Assembly: GCF_024636815.1 (NCBI RefSeq)
Contig: NZ_JAGXGF010000209.1
Location: forward strand, 1-51,154
From: Marivirga sp.
GTDB lineage: Bacteria; Bacteroidota; Bacteroidia; Cytophagales; Cyclobacteriaceae
Direction: 5' to 3'
Length of the DNA: 51,154 nucleotides
The notes beneath the pieces are model-generated. The model worked only from the letters and a program-made list of their open reading frames with translations. It had not been told where the DNA came from and searched no databases. Made by a program: the position numbers and the translations under genes. Every line of letters begins with the position of its first letter. The first letter of the stretch is position 1. Below, one piece after another: positions 1-8,640 of this stretch.

Positions 1-1
1 T

Positions 2-64
2 ATCGAGGAAAGACAACGCAGTATATTGGATTTTATGGAAAAGTTTTCCCCTTTCCGCCTATAA
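2..64 (+). CDS. C-terminal end of an unidentified protein entering from the left edge (…IEERQRSILDFMEKFSPFRL*)
   Basis: Open frame from the window edge to a TAA; too short to assign, other frames not excluded. Confidence 0.3.
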   Translation: MEERQRSILDFMEKFSPFRL

Positions 65-390
65 ACAGCGATTTTCTTCCTAAAAACCCCTTGCAATAGC
101 CTGCTATTGTTTCAGAATTTTTAGTTGAAACTCACTATTTACAGGCGTTCTGAATCCTAAATTAGAATCGAACTCAGGTTAATATTTTAACCAAAGGCTA
201 AAATCAATAGATACCCGCCTCCGCGAGTATGACGTTCTAATCTAATGGAGATGATCGGAAATAACGATTGACATGTTTTGAAATCTTCAGAATTAACACA
301 TATTAATAACGAAATTTCACACTTAATAACAATTACCTCATGGAATCAATTCATTAGTAATTATATTTGGTTGATTTTTAAATTTAGATT

Positions 391-1053
391 ATGACTTTAC
401 ATAAAGAAGGAAGGAAAATTTTATTTTTCTCATTGATTATATTCGTTGGGATATTCTTTGTATTCGAATATGCTTTAGATACACCAGCTTGGGTGAATAA
501 TGCGGTATTGGTTGCTTTAATAGTGCTTTACCTTGTGATTTTACAATTTTTCAGAAGCCCAAAGTTTATCATTAATAAGGATGAAAAACATATTTTAGCA
601 CCAGCCGATGGAAAAGTAGTGGTGATAGAAGACACTGATGAACCGGAATATTTTAAAGGTAAGAGAAAGCAAATTTCCATTTTCATGTCTCCAGTGAATG
701 TACATGTAAATCGAAGTCCAATTTCTGGAGTAGTAAAATTTTGTAAATACCACGCAGGAAAATATTTGGTAGCCTGGCATCCAAAATCGAGCACTGAAAA
801 TGAAAGAACTACCATAGTGGTAGAAACCGCTAATGGAGTTGAAGTGCTTTTCAGACAAATTGCTGGAGCCATGGCCAGAAGAATTAAATGGTATGTGAAT
901 GAAGGTGATATGGTGGAGCAAGGAGGAGAATTCGGCTTTATCAAATTTGGATCTCGAGTAGATATATATTTACCTCTAGATTCTGAAGTGAAAGTAAATA
1001 TAGGGGATAAAACAAAAGGCGGTAGAACTATTATTGCTGAATTGAAATCCTAA
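391..1053 (+). CDS. psd: Phosphatidylserine decarboxylase (short form proenzyme)
   Basis: 220 aa; SPVNVHVNRSPISG and C-terminal FGSRVDIYLP motif with Gly-Ser processing site. Confidence 0.93.
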   Translation: MTLHKEGRKILFFSLIIFVGIFFVFEYALDTPAWVNNAVLVALIVLYLVILQFFRSPKFIINKDEKHILAPADGKVVVIEDTDEPEYFKGKRKQISIFMSPVNVHVNRSPISGVVKFCKYHAGKYLVAWHPKSSTENERTTIVVETANGVEVLFRQIAGAMARRIKWYVNEGDMVEQGGEFGFIKFGSRVDIYLPLDSEVKVNIGDKTKGGRTIIAELKS

Positions 1054-1054
1054 A

Positions 1055-1507
1055 TTGAAGACCAAAAAAACCATAGGCAGAATTGACAAACTGGATTTAC
1101 CTGAACTGGGCTTGGTAAAAGTTCAGGCAAAAATCGATACAGGAGCTTATACTTCTGCTATTCATTGTTCTAAGATTCATATCGAAAAGGCTAAAGACGG
1201 AACTGATTTATTGGTTTATACCATTAGTGCAAAGCGCTTAGGCCAGGGAATGAAAGCTAAGAAATTCAAAACCTCTGATTTTAAATTGAAGCGAATTAAA
1301 AGCTCCAATGGACAAGTGCAAGAGCGTTATGTCATAAAGACCAAAATCAAGATTTTTAATAAGATCTACAATACAGAATTTTCCCTTTCCGATCGAAGCC
1401 ATATGAAAAACCCTATTTTATTGGGTAGAAAATTATTGAGTGGTAGATTTGTGGTGGATGTTTTAGAAGAAAACCTTTCTTTTCAATACCATCAAAACGG
1501 TCGATGA
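1055..1507 (+). CDS. RimK/ATP-dependent zinc protease family (retropepsin-like) protein
   Basis: GRIDKLDLPELGLVKVQAKIDTGAYTSAIH and NPILLGRKLLSGRFVVDV motifs; TTG start directly after the psd stop. Confidence 0.8.
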   Translation: MKTKKTIGRIDKLDLPELGLVKVQAKIDTGAYTSAIHCSKIHIEKAKDGTDLLVYTISAKRLGQGMKAKKFKTSDFKLKRIKSSNGQVQERYVIKTKIKIFNKIYNTEFSLSDRSHMKNPILLGRKLLSGRFVVDVLEENLSFQYHQNGR

Positions 1508-1595
1508 CCGACTTTTTATTTGAGGGCAGACAGAGCAATGATTTATTTTTCTACCAAACGACATAATTATTGACGAAATTAATACAATTAATAAA

Positions 1596-2531
1596 ATGAA
1601 TATAAGAATTGGCACTCGAGGCAGCAAGTTGGCAATATGGCAGGCAGAATACGTTAAAGATAGAATTGAGAAAGCTGGGCATACTGCTGAGATTAAAATC
1701 ATCCAAACCAAGGGAGACAAGATTTTAGATGTAGCCATTTCTAAAATCGGAAGTAAGGGTGTTTTTACGGAAGAAATTGAAGCCCAACTGGCAGAAGGGA
1801 ATATTGACATTGCCGTGCACAGTGCCAAAGATATGCAATCAGAATTACCTGAAGGCTTTGATTTAATTGCATTTACCGAAAGAGAAAAAGTAAATGATGT
1901 GTTGGTTTCACATAAAGAAACCATTGACATTAACGACAAAGAAAATCCTATTGTAATTGGAACCTCTTCCACCCGTAGAATTGCTACATTAAAGCATTTT
2001 TATCCGCACATAAAAACAGTAGATATCCGAGGTAATCTGCAAACACGAATCAGGAAAATGGAGGAAGGCCTATGTGATGCTATTTTGTTGGCCTATGCAG
2101 GTGTCCATAGAATGGAATATGATGATAAAATCAAATTGGAGCTTTCTACCAAAGAATTTATTCCTGCTGTAGGACAAGGTTCAGTTGCCATTGAGGTGCA
2201 CGAAAGTATTGAAGGTGATAAAAAGGAAATGCTACGATTTGCACTTAATCATAGAAATACAGAATATTGCCTGAGAGCAGAAAGAGCTTATTTGCGTCAT
2301 TTGCAAGGTGGGTGTAGCATTCCTGTTTTCGGATTGGCAAACTTAAACGCCAATTCAATTGAAATGGAAGCAGGCATTATCAGCTTAGATGGACAGGAAA
2401 GAATTTCCATGAAATTAACAGATGAAACTTCCCGAGCGGAAGAATTGGGAACATTATTAGCTCGTCAGATATTGAAAAAAGGTGGAGACAGAGTATTAAA
2501 AGAAATTAGAGAACAACTATCAGAAGAATAA
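1596..2531 (+). CDS. hemC: Hydroxymethylbilane synthase (porphobilinogen deaminase)
   Basis: MNIRIGTRGSKLAIWQAE, VHSAKDMQ, IGTSSTRR, LQGGCSIPV motifs. Confidence 0.97.
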   Translation: MNIRIGTRGSKLAIWQAEYVKDRIEKAGHTAEIKIIQTKGDKILDVAISKIGSKGVFTEEIEAQLAEGNIDIAVHSAKDMQSELPEGFDLIAFTEREKVNDVLVSHKETIDINDKENPIVIGTSSTRRIATLKHFYPHIKTVDIRGNLQTRIRKMEEGLCDAILLAYAGVHRMEYDDKIKLELSTKEFIPAVGQGSVAIEVHESIEGDKKEMLRFALNHRNTEYCLRAERAYLRHLQGGCSIPVFGLANLNANSIEMEAGIISLDGQERISMKLTDETSRAEELGTLLARQILKKGGDRVLKEIREQLSEE

Positions 2532-2536
2532 AAAAG

Positions 2537-3412
2537 ATGAAGAATAGAAACAGTTTAATTTTAGCATTTTCCTTATTGATAATTATGGCTTCTTGCCAAA
2601 CATCAAAAGATTCGGTAGTGGTATTTCATACAAAATATGGTGATATGACCGCCATTCTTTATGAAGAAACGCCCAAACACAAAGCGAATTTCCTTGAGTT
2701 AGTGGAATCAGGAAAGTACGACAGTACTATTTTCCATAGAGTCATTGAAAATTTCATGGTGCAAGGTGGGGATGTCAACCAGAAAAGTGGAATTGAAGAT
2801 GAGGAGAAAGTGAATTATACAATAGATGCTGAAATCCATCCTGATTTTTGGCATGTAAAAGGTTCATTGGCAGCAGCTCGTCAAGGTGATAATGTTAATC
2901 CTGAGAAAAAATCTAGTGGCTCTCAATTTTACATTATTCATGGGCAAAAATTTGAGAAAAATGATTTATTGCAAATGGCTGAGGGAAGAGTTTACCAACA
3001 AAAGCAGATGAAATTACGTGAGCTATTAGGAATGAAGAAATATGCTAACCTCAGAAATGAAGTGATTGAAATGCAAAAAGCCCAGGATATGGAAGGTTTG
3101 CAAAATTTCATGGAAACTACTGCAGATTCATTGGTAGAGAAAGAATTCGGGGAAATAGAGGTGTATCAATTCACTGATGCTCAAATAGAAGATTATGAAA
3201 CTATTGGAGGAGCGCCACATTTAGATGGAGAATATACGGTATTCGGAAGAGTAGTGGAAGGTTTAAATGTGGTGGATTCTATCGCTTCTGTTAGAACTGT
3301 AGGAGCTGATAAACCAGTTAAAGACATCTTTATGACAGCAGAAATTGAAAAGATGTCGAAGAAAAAAATTACCGAGCAATACGCTTACGAATACCCTGAA
3401 GAAGAAAAATAA
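2537..3412 (+). CDS. Cyclophilin-type peptidyl-prolyl isomerase, lipoprotein
   Basis: Lipobox IMASC; YDSTIFHRVIENFMVQGGD; SSGSQFYIIHG; DGEYTVFGRVVEGLNVVDSI. Confidence 0.9.
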   Translation: MKNRNSLILAFSLLIIMASCQTSKDSVVVFHTKYGDMTAILYEETPKHKANFLELVESGKYDSTIFHRVIENFMVQGGDVNQKSGIEDEEKVNYTIDAEIHPDFWHVKGSLAAARQGDNVNPEKKSSGSQFYIIHGQKFEKNDLLQMAEGRVYQQKQMKLRELLGMKKYANLRNEVIEMQKAQDMEGLQNFMETTADSLVEKEFGEIEVYQFTDAQIEDYETIGGAPHLDGEYTVFGRVVEGLNVVDSIASVRTVGADKPVKDIFMTAEIEKMSKKKITEQYAYEYPEEEK

Positions 3413-3537
3413 AATGAGCATCTCGCGTACTCGGTACCAAACAAGAGATAGCTTACCTACCTGTGGTAGGAATAGATTTATAAGAACCTGCCTATCCTGA
3501 TTAATCAGGGTGGTCATAAAAAATCAACTATACGCAA

Positions 3538-4434
3538 ATGAAAATTTTAATCACAGGCTCCAATGGCTTATTAGGTCAGAAATTAGTCAATTTAATTACA
3601 GAGCAAAATAAGCATGACTTAATAGCCACAGCTCGTGGTAAAAATAGATTACCTAAGGAGTCTGTATATATTTTTGAAAGCCTTGATATTACAAATGAGC
3701 AGGAAGTAATGGATGTGGTAGGTAAGTATCAACCTGATGTTATCATCAATACCGCTGCCATGACGAATGTTGATCAGTGCGAAACGGAGCAAGAAGATTG
3801 CTGGAAATTAAACGTAACGGCAGTTGATCATCTTATTAAAGCTTCAGAAAAACATAATGCCTTTCTTCTACAACTTTCCACAGACTTTATATTCGATGGT
3901 GAGGATGGTCCTTATAGGGAGGAAGCAAAAGCTAATCCCATAAGCTATTATGGGGAAAGTAAATTAGCTGCTGAGAATTTGATCTTGGAAAGCAAGATTG
4001 ATTGGGCAATAGCAAGAACGGTATTGGTTTATGGCATTGCACATGATATGAGCCGTTCTAATATAATCCTTTGGGTAAAAAAATCTCTTGAAGATGGTAA
4101 AGATATTCAAGTGGTAGATGACCAATGGAGATCGCCCACTTTGGCTGAAGATTTGGCTATGGGTTGTTTATTGATAGCTGAAAAGAAAGCAAAAGGCATT
4201 TATAATATTTCGGGAGATGATTTATTAACCCCTTATGAAATGGCAGTTAAAACTGCTGAATTCTTTGATTTGCCTCAAACCACCATGACCAAATCGGATA
4301 GCACTAAATTTAAACAAACAGCTAAAAGACCTCCGAAGACAGGGTTTATTTTGGATAAAGCTAAAAAGGATTTAGGTTATAAACCTCATTCTTTTGAGGA
4401 GGGGATTAAAGTTTTAGCAGAGCAGATAAAATAG
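3538..4434 (+). CDS. SDR-family dTDP-4-dehydrorhamnose reductase-like protein (RmlD-type)
   Basis: MKILITGSNGLLGQKLV, VIINTAAMTNVDQCE, LSTDFIFDGEDGPYREE, SYYGESKLAAE. Confidence 0.88.
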   Translation: MKILITGSNGLLGQKLVNLITEQNKHDLIATARGKNRLPKESVYIFESLDITNEQEVMDVVGKYQPDVIINTAAMTNVDQCETEQEDCWKLNVTAVDHLIKASEKHNAFLLQLSTDFIFDGEDGPYREEAKANPISYYGESKLAAENLILESKIDWAIARTVLVYGIAHDMSRSNIILWVKKSLEDGKDIQVVDDQWRSPTLAEDLAMGCLLIAEKKAKGIYNISGDDLLTPYEMAVKTAEFFDLPQTTMTKSDSTKFKQTAKRPPKTGFILDKAKKDLGYKPHSFEEGIKVLAEQIK

Positions 4435-4571
4435 CCTATTAAACTTTTGAAATCTATCAGACTGGTTTATTAAGAATATAAGTGTAATACAATATCTCAA
4501 AATCACACTTAACTTTTCAGGCTTTTTATCATAAATTCCTTATATTCAATTACCCTTAAGGTTAGATAATT

Positions 4572-4916
4572 ATGATTAATAAGGTCCAATATTCTTTAAT
4601 TGGTGTAATTCTTTCAATTTTCATTTTAAGTTGCAATAATGATGAGGTATTGAAAAGTTGTACAGATAATAAATTGGAGGAATACAATTTGGTGCCTTAC
4701 AATGGACAAGAATTAGATTGTAATGTCATTTTAGAATTGTATTTATATAAAAATCAACAATATTTTCAATTATACAATCCCTGCGAGTACATATTAACTT
4801 ACCCATTTGATTGTGAAAATAACGTAGTTTGTGGCAAAGAAAATCAAATGTCCTGTAACACTTTCTTCGACCAGGCCGAATATATAGGAGTAATAGGGTA
4901 TAGGGAACGCCCGTAA
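4572..4916 (+). CDS. Hypothetical Cys-containing lipoprotein
   Basis: Signal peptide with lipobox FILSC followed by NND. Confidence 0.65.
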   Translation: MINKVQYSLIGVILSIFILSCNNDEVLKSCTDNKLEEYNLVPYNGQELDCNVILELYLYKNQQYFQLYNPCEYILTYPFDCENNVVCGKENQMSCNTFFDQAEYIGVIGYRERP

Positions 4917-4934
4917 ATAATAAATAAGCTTAGT

Positions 4935-5552
4935 ATGAGTAATTATATTTGGTATGCCAGCTATGGCTCCAATATTTCCACAGAAAGATTCATGTGCTAC
5001 ATCCAGGGAGGAAAGCCTGAAGGTGCTACCAGAACTTATAAGGGATGTGAAGACCAAACACCACCCTTAGACCAAAAACCAATTGAAATTCCGCATGAAC
5101 TATACTTTGCTAAAAACGCAAAAGTATGGAATGGAGGAGGTGTTTGTTTTGTCAATCCTGATAAAAACCACAAAGCTGAGACGCTTGGCAATATGTATCT
5201 AATCAATCGTCAGCAGTTTATGGAAGTGGTTCAACAGGAAAATAATGCTGATAAACCAACTGAAATAAATTTTGATAGAGCTCAAAATCAAAAATCCTCT
5301 GTCATAAAACGAAATAGCTGGTATGGTAATTTGTTGAGTTTAGGAGAAAAGGACAATGCTCCTATCTTCACTTTTACCAATGAGAATTACTTATCAAGCG
5401 ATATTAACTCACCAAATCAACATTATTTAAAAACCATTATCAAAGGTTTGTTAGCTACTCATCAACTCAACGATTCTGAATTAGAAGCTTATTTTATTTC
5501 TAAAAAAGGTATAGACAAAAAAATCATTTCTGAAGTAATCAATCAACTTTAA
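4935..5552 (+). CDS. Hypothetical protein, possible gamma-glutamylcyclotransferase-like fold
   Basis: N-terminal YIWYASYGSNISTERF resembles the YGSN motif of GGCT-like proteins. Confidence 0.55.
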   Translation: MSNYIWYASYGSNISTERFMCYIQGGKPEGATRTYKGCEDQTPPLDQKPIEIPHELYFAKNAKVWNGGGVCFVNPDKNHKAETLGNMYLINRQQFMEVVQQENNADKPTEINFDRAQNQKSSVIKRNSWYGNLLSLGEKDNAPIFTFTNENYLSSDINSPNQHYLKTIIKGLLATHQLNDSELEAYFISKKGIDKKIISEVINQL

Positions 5553-5655
5553 AGGTTTCAGAGTAAAAAAACTATTCTTGAATTGTTACGTATTTGAAAA
5601 TATATACTATAATTGTAACATAAATACAAATCAGTAACATTTCAAGTCTCTGAAA

Positions 5656-6225
5656 ATGACTAAAAGTCAAAAAGCGATATTAGCCAGTGCCAAAGTCTTA
5701 TTTTGGAAATATGGCTTAAAAAAGGTCACAGTAGAAGAAATTTGCGAACATGCAGGTGTAAGTAAAATGACCTTTTACAGACGCTTCGTAAATAAAGAGC
5801 ATGCCGCAGAAGAAATTCTGGAAGCCATTTTAGAAGATAATTTGAGGCGATATTCGGCTATAATGGATGAGGAAAAGCCATTTCCGGAAAAAATCAGTAA
5901 GATTTTACACCTCCAACATCAGGAGGCAAAAAATATGAGTAAGGATTTCATCAATGAAATCTTATCGGAAGATGGCTCAGCTTTGAGTGAACTCATTCAT
6001 AATTATACTCAAAAATCATATAAAGTGATGATAGCCGATTTTGAGAAGGCTAAAAAGGAAGGCTGGGTACGAGCTGATTTAAAACCCGAATTTATAATTG
6101 ATATGTTGGGGGTGATTAGAACCAAAATGCAAGATGAAAACTTCCTGAGAATGTTCAAGAGCATGGATGAAGCCATAATGGAATTGAGTAATTTCTTCTT
6201 CTATGGAATTTTTGTCAAAAGATGA
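5656..6225 (+). CDS. TetR/AcrR family transcriptional regulator
   Basis: N-terminal HTH: ILASAKVLFWKYGLKKVTVEEICEHAGVSKMTFYRRFVNKEHA. Confidence 0.93.
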   Translation: MTKSQKAILASAKVLFWKYGLKKVTVEEICEHAGVSKMTFYRRFVNKEHAAEEILEAILEDNLRRYSAIMDEEKPFPEKISKILHLQHQEAKNMSKDFINEILSEDGSALSELIHNYTQKSYKVMIADFEKAKKEGWVRADLKPEFIIDMLGVIRTKMQDENFLRMFKSMDEAIMELSNFFFYGIFVKR

Positions 6226-6228
6226 TAC

Positions 6229-6629
6229 ATGAAAAGGATAATTATCATATTGTTGATGTTCTCCCCTTCTCTTCTGAAAAGTCAGGTTTCATGGGGTGGT
6301 CAAGTATCTGCTTTTGGTAATTACAGTCCTGATAATCAATATTATTTATTTGTTGGTGGGCGCTATATACCTGAAATTAATTATACACATTCCTTGGATT
6401 CTGGTAAAAGTTTTGATGTTTTAGCTTCAGTTGACATTAGTGGTTCCATTCTTTCAAACCCTTTTCAAGATAATCAAATAGATGGAAATTTAGTAGATGG
6501 TACCCTAAAAATGTGAATTATAAAGATGTCCTCAAAGAAGGAGAAGGAACTGATTTCATAATGCTAGATATACAGTTTAACCCTGAAATTCCTGATTATA
6601 TTTTCAATAAGGCTTCTTTGAAGAGGTGA
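6229..6629 (+). pseudogene. Composite remnant: signal peptide and N-terminus of an outer-membrane beta-barrel-like protein (6229-6516) abutting an out-of-frame C-terminus resembling an outer-membrane-lipoprotein-sorting (LolA-like) protein (about 6495-6629)
   Basis: ORF MKRIIIILLMFSPSLLKSQVSWGGQVSAFGNY... stops after 95 aa; overlapping +1 frame reads RWYPKNVNYKDVLKEGEGTDFIMLDIQFNPEIPDYIFNKASLKR*. Confidence 0.55.
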
Positions 6630-6640
6630 ATTTAAGGAAT

Positions 6641-6690
6641 AGAGTATAGAGCCTAATATATCGTAAACATTAGGCTCTATACTCTTTTTT
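6641..6690. terminator. Bidirectional intrinsic terminator between the pseudogene and rpiB
   Basis: AGAGTATAGAGCCTAAT / ATTAGGCTCTATACTCT perfect 17-bp stem followed by TTTTTT. Confidence 0.85.
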
Positions 6691-7117
6691 AACAACTAAT
6701 CTTATCCACTCTTCTTCCATGTCTTCCACCTTCAAATTCTGTAGTTAAAAAGGTGTTTACAATGGATTGTGTTTTGTCATAGTCAATAAAACGAGCTGGA
6801 ATGCAGATAATATTGGCATTGTTATGTTGACGTGTAAGAGAAGCTAGTTCTTCTTCCCAGGCGATCCCTGCTCTGATTCCTTGATGCTTGTTAGCAGTCA
6901 TAGCAACTCCATTTGCACTTCCGCAAAGCAATATCCCTAAAGTTTGTTCACCCTTTTCAATTGCTTCAGCTAGTGGGTGTACATGGTCAGGATAGTCAAC
7001 AGATCCATCTGAATCAGGTCCAAAGTCTTTAACCTCATGGCCTTCTTTTTCAAGAAACTCAACTAATCGCTTTTTGTATTCAAATCCAGCGTGATCGCCA
7101 CCTATTGCTACTTTCAT
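6689..7117 (-). CDS. rpiB: Ribose-5-phosphate isomerase B
   Basis: MKVAIGGDHAGFEYKKRL, GILLCGSANGVAMTANK, NNANIICIPARF. Confidence 0.95.
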   Translation of the reverse strand: MKVAIGGDHAGFEYKKRLVEFLEKEGHEVKDFGPDSDGSVDYPDHVHPLAEAIEKGEQTLGILLCGSANGVAMTANKHQGIRAGIAWEEELASLTRQHNNANIICIPARFIDYDKTQSIVNTFLTTEFEGGRHGRRVDKISC

Positions 7118-7149
7118 TATGTATGTTTTAAATTATAAATATATGTGAG

Positions 7150-7183
7150 AGACCTGTCAGGTTTTATAAACCTGACAGGTCTT
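7150..7183. repeat. Compact inverted pair of the CCTGTCAGG repeat (hairpin)
   Basis: agacctgtcaggttt-tata-aaacctgacaggtctt; same 15-mer core as at 31876-31957 and 33714-33796. Confidence 0.8.
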
Positions 7184-7198
7184 AACTATTAGCTCTTT

Positions 7199-8389
7199 TT
7201 AGTCATTCTCCCAAATTCTATCAGACTTACTTTCCTCATAATGCTCAGTCAGAATTTTTTGTTCTACCTCATCCAAAGTTTTATCTCTTCTTTCCATCAC
7301 TTTTTCAGCTACTTCAAATGCTTTTTTCAAATTGAATGTGCTAAATCCAGCTGCACCACCCCAAGCAAAGGAAGGTATGAAATTTCTCGGAAATCCACTA
7401 CCAAAAATATTAGCGCTTACTCCTACTACGGTTCCGGTGTTAAACATGGTGTTAATTCCGCATTTGGAATGGTCGCCCATCATTAAACCACAGAATTGCA
7501 AACCCGTGTCTGCAAATCCTCCTTTGGCATAATCCCAAAGCTTTACGTTAGCATAGTTGTTTTTCAAGTTAGACGTATTGGTGTCTGCACCTAAATTACA
7601 CCATTCACCTACCACAGAGTTCCCGATAAAGCCATCGTGCCCTTTGCTGGAATAGCCAAAGAAAACTGAATTGCTAACTTCTCCACCTACTTTGCAAAAA
7701 GGACCAATAGTAGAATCTCCTTTAATTTTAGCCCCCATATTAACATGGGAATTATCTAACATGGCAAAAGGGCCTTTTATTATGGCGCCTTCATGAATTT
7801 GAGCGTTTTTCCCGATGTAAATCGGGCCATTTTCAGCATTTAATATAGCTGCTTTAATAGATGCACCTTCTTCTATAAAAATGTTATTTTCACCATAAAC
7901 GGTAGTATGAGTATCATTTACATGCTGGGAATTTCTTCCTGAAGTGATTAAATCAAAATCACTTCTGATTTCAGCTGCATTTTTTTGAAAAATATGCCAG
8001 CTCTGAGTGATCATGGTGATTTCACCATCGTATTCAGCTGCTTCTTCCAGTTTTTGTTTAGGATCAAAAAAACCTATTTCTTCTTCAGTTGCAGTGGCTG
8101 AAATCAAAACCCCTTCTTTTTTCAAACTTGCTCCTAATTGGATAGCTTTCACTAATTCAGGGTTAGGGCAAACGGAGCTATTGATTAAAATATTCTGTGC
8201 TTCCGTTTTTGTTGGATATTTCTCGCTCAAAGCCGGAGCAGAGATATAAGATAATGAAGCATTTAAATGCTTTTCCCATTTCTCTTTTATCGTTAAAATT
8301 CCCACTCGAATTTCTGCAATAGGGCGAGTGAAAGTAAAGGGTTTAAGTTGATCTCTAAAGTCGGCTTGTTCTATGAGCAAATAGTTCAT
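7199..8389 (-). CDS. GlmU-family putative sugar-phosphate nucleotidylyltransferase
   Basis: RPIAEIRVGILTIKEKWE N-terminus plus left-handed beta-helix hexapeptide repeats. Confidence 0.87.
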   Translation of the reverse strand: MNYLLIEQADFRDQLKPFTFTRPIAEIRVGILTIKEKWEKHLNASLSYISAPALSEKYPTKTEAQNILINSSVCPNPELVKAIQLGASLKKEGVLISATATEEEIGFFDPKQKLEEAAEYDGEITMITQSWHIFQKNAAEIRSDFDLITSGRNSQHVNDTHTTVYGENNIFIEEGASIKAAILNAENGPIYIGKNAQIHEGAIIKGPFAMLDNSHVNMGAKIKGDSTIGPFCKVGGEVSNSVFFGYSSKGHDGFIGNSVVGEWCNLGADTNTSNLKNNYANVKLWDYAKGGFADTGLQFCGLMMGDHSKCGINTMFNTGTVVGVSANIFGSGFPRNFIPSFAWGGAAGFSTFNLKKAFEVAEKVMERRDKTLDEVEQKILTEHYEESKSDRIWEND

Positions 8390-8506
8390 ATTGCAAAATT
8401 ACAAGCTTCATTGAAATATCAACTAATTAAATCAGGAATTTCGATCTTTTAGAAAAAATAGAAATTGGGCTTCATTACCCATTTACTTTATTTTAAAAAA
8501 AAACAT

Positions 8507-8640
8507 AACCCGTTTGTGCGTTTCACTTAAATTTTCGAAATGAATGCCCATTGAAATCGCAAAGGTACTTGAAACACCTTCAAGAAGCAGTGGTGAGGAA
8601 ATTCCACATTAACAAAATAGTTGAATAAGTGTAATTTTAT
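8507..8640. repeat. Diverged intergenic direct repeat, copy 1
   Basis: CCCGTTTGtGcgTTTCAC..CGAAATGAATgCCCaTTGAAATC.CA..; matches copy 2 in the same orientation. Confidence 0.65.

Noticed and set aside
528-944. Antisense ORFs such as 528-944, 595-921, 1463-1972, 7241-7486, 10592-10936, 29703-29972, 36658-36891, 39068-39403
   Set aside because: All lie opposite clearly recognisable conserved genes and have low-complexity or no recognisable motifs; treated as frame shadows.
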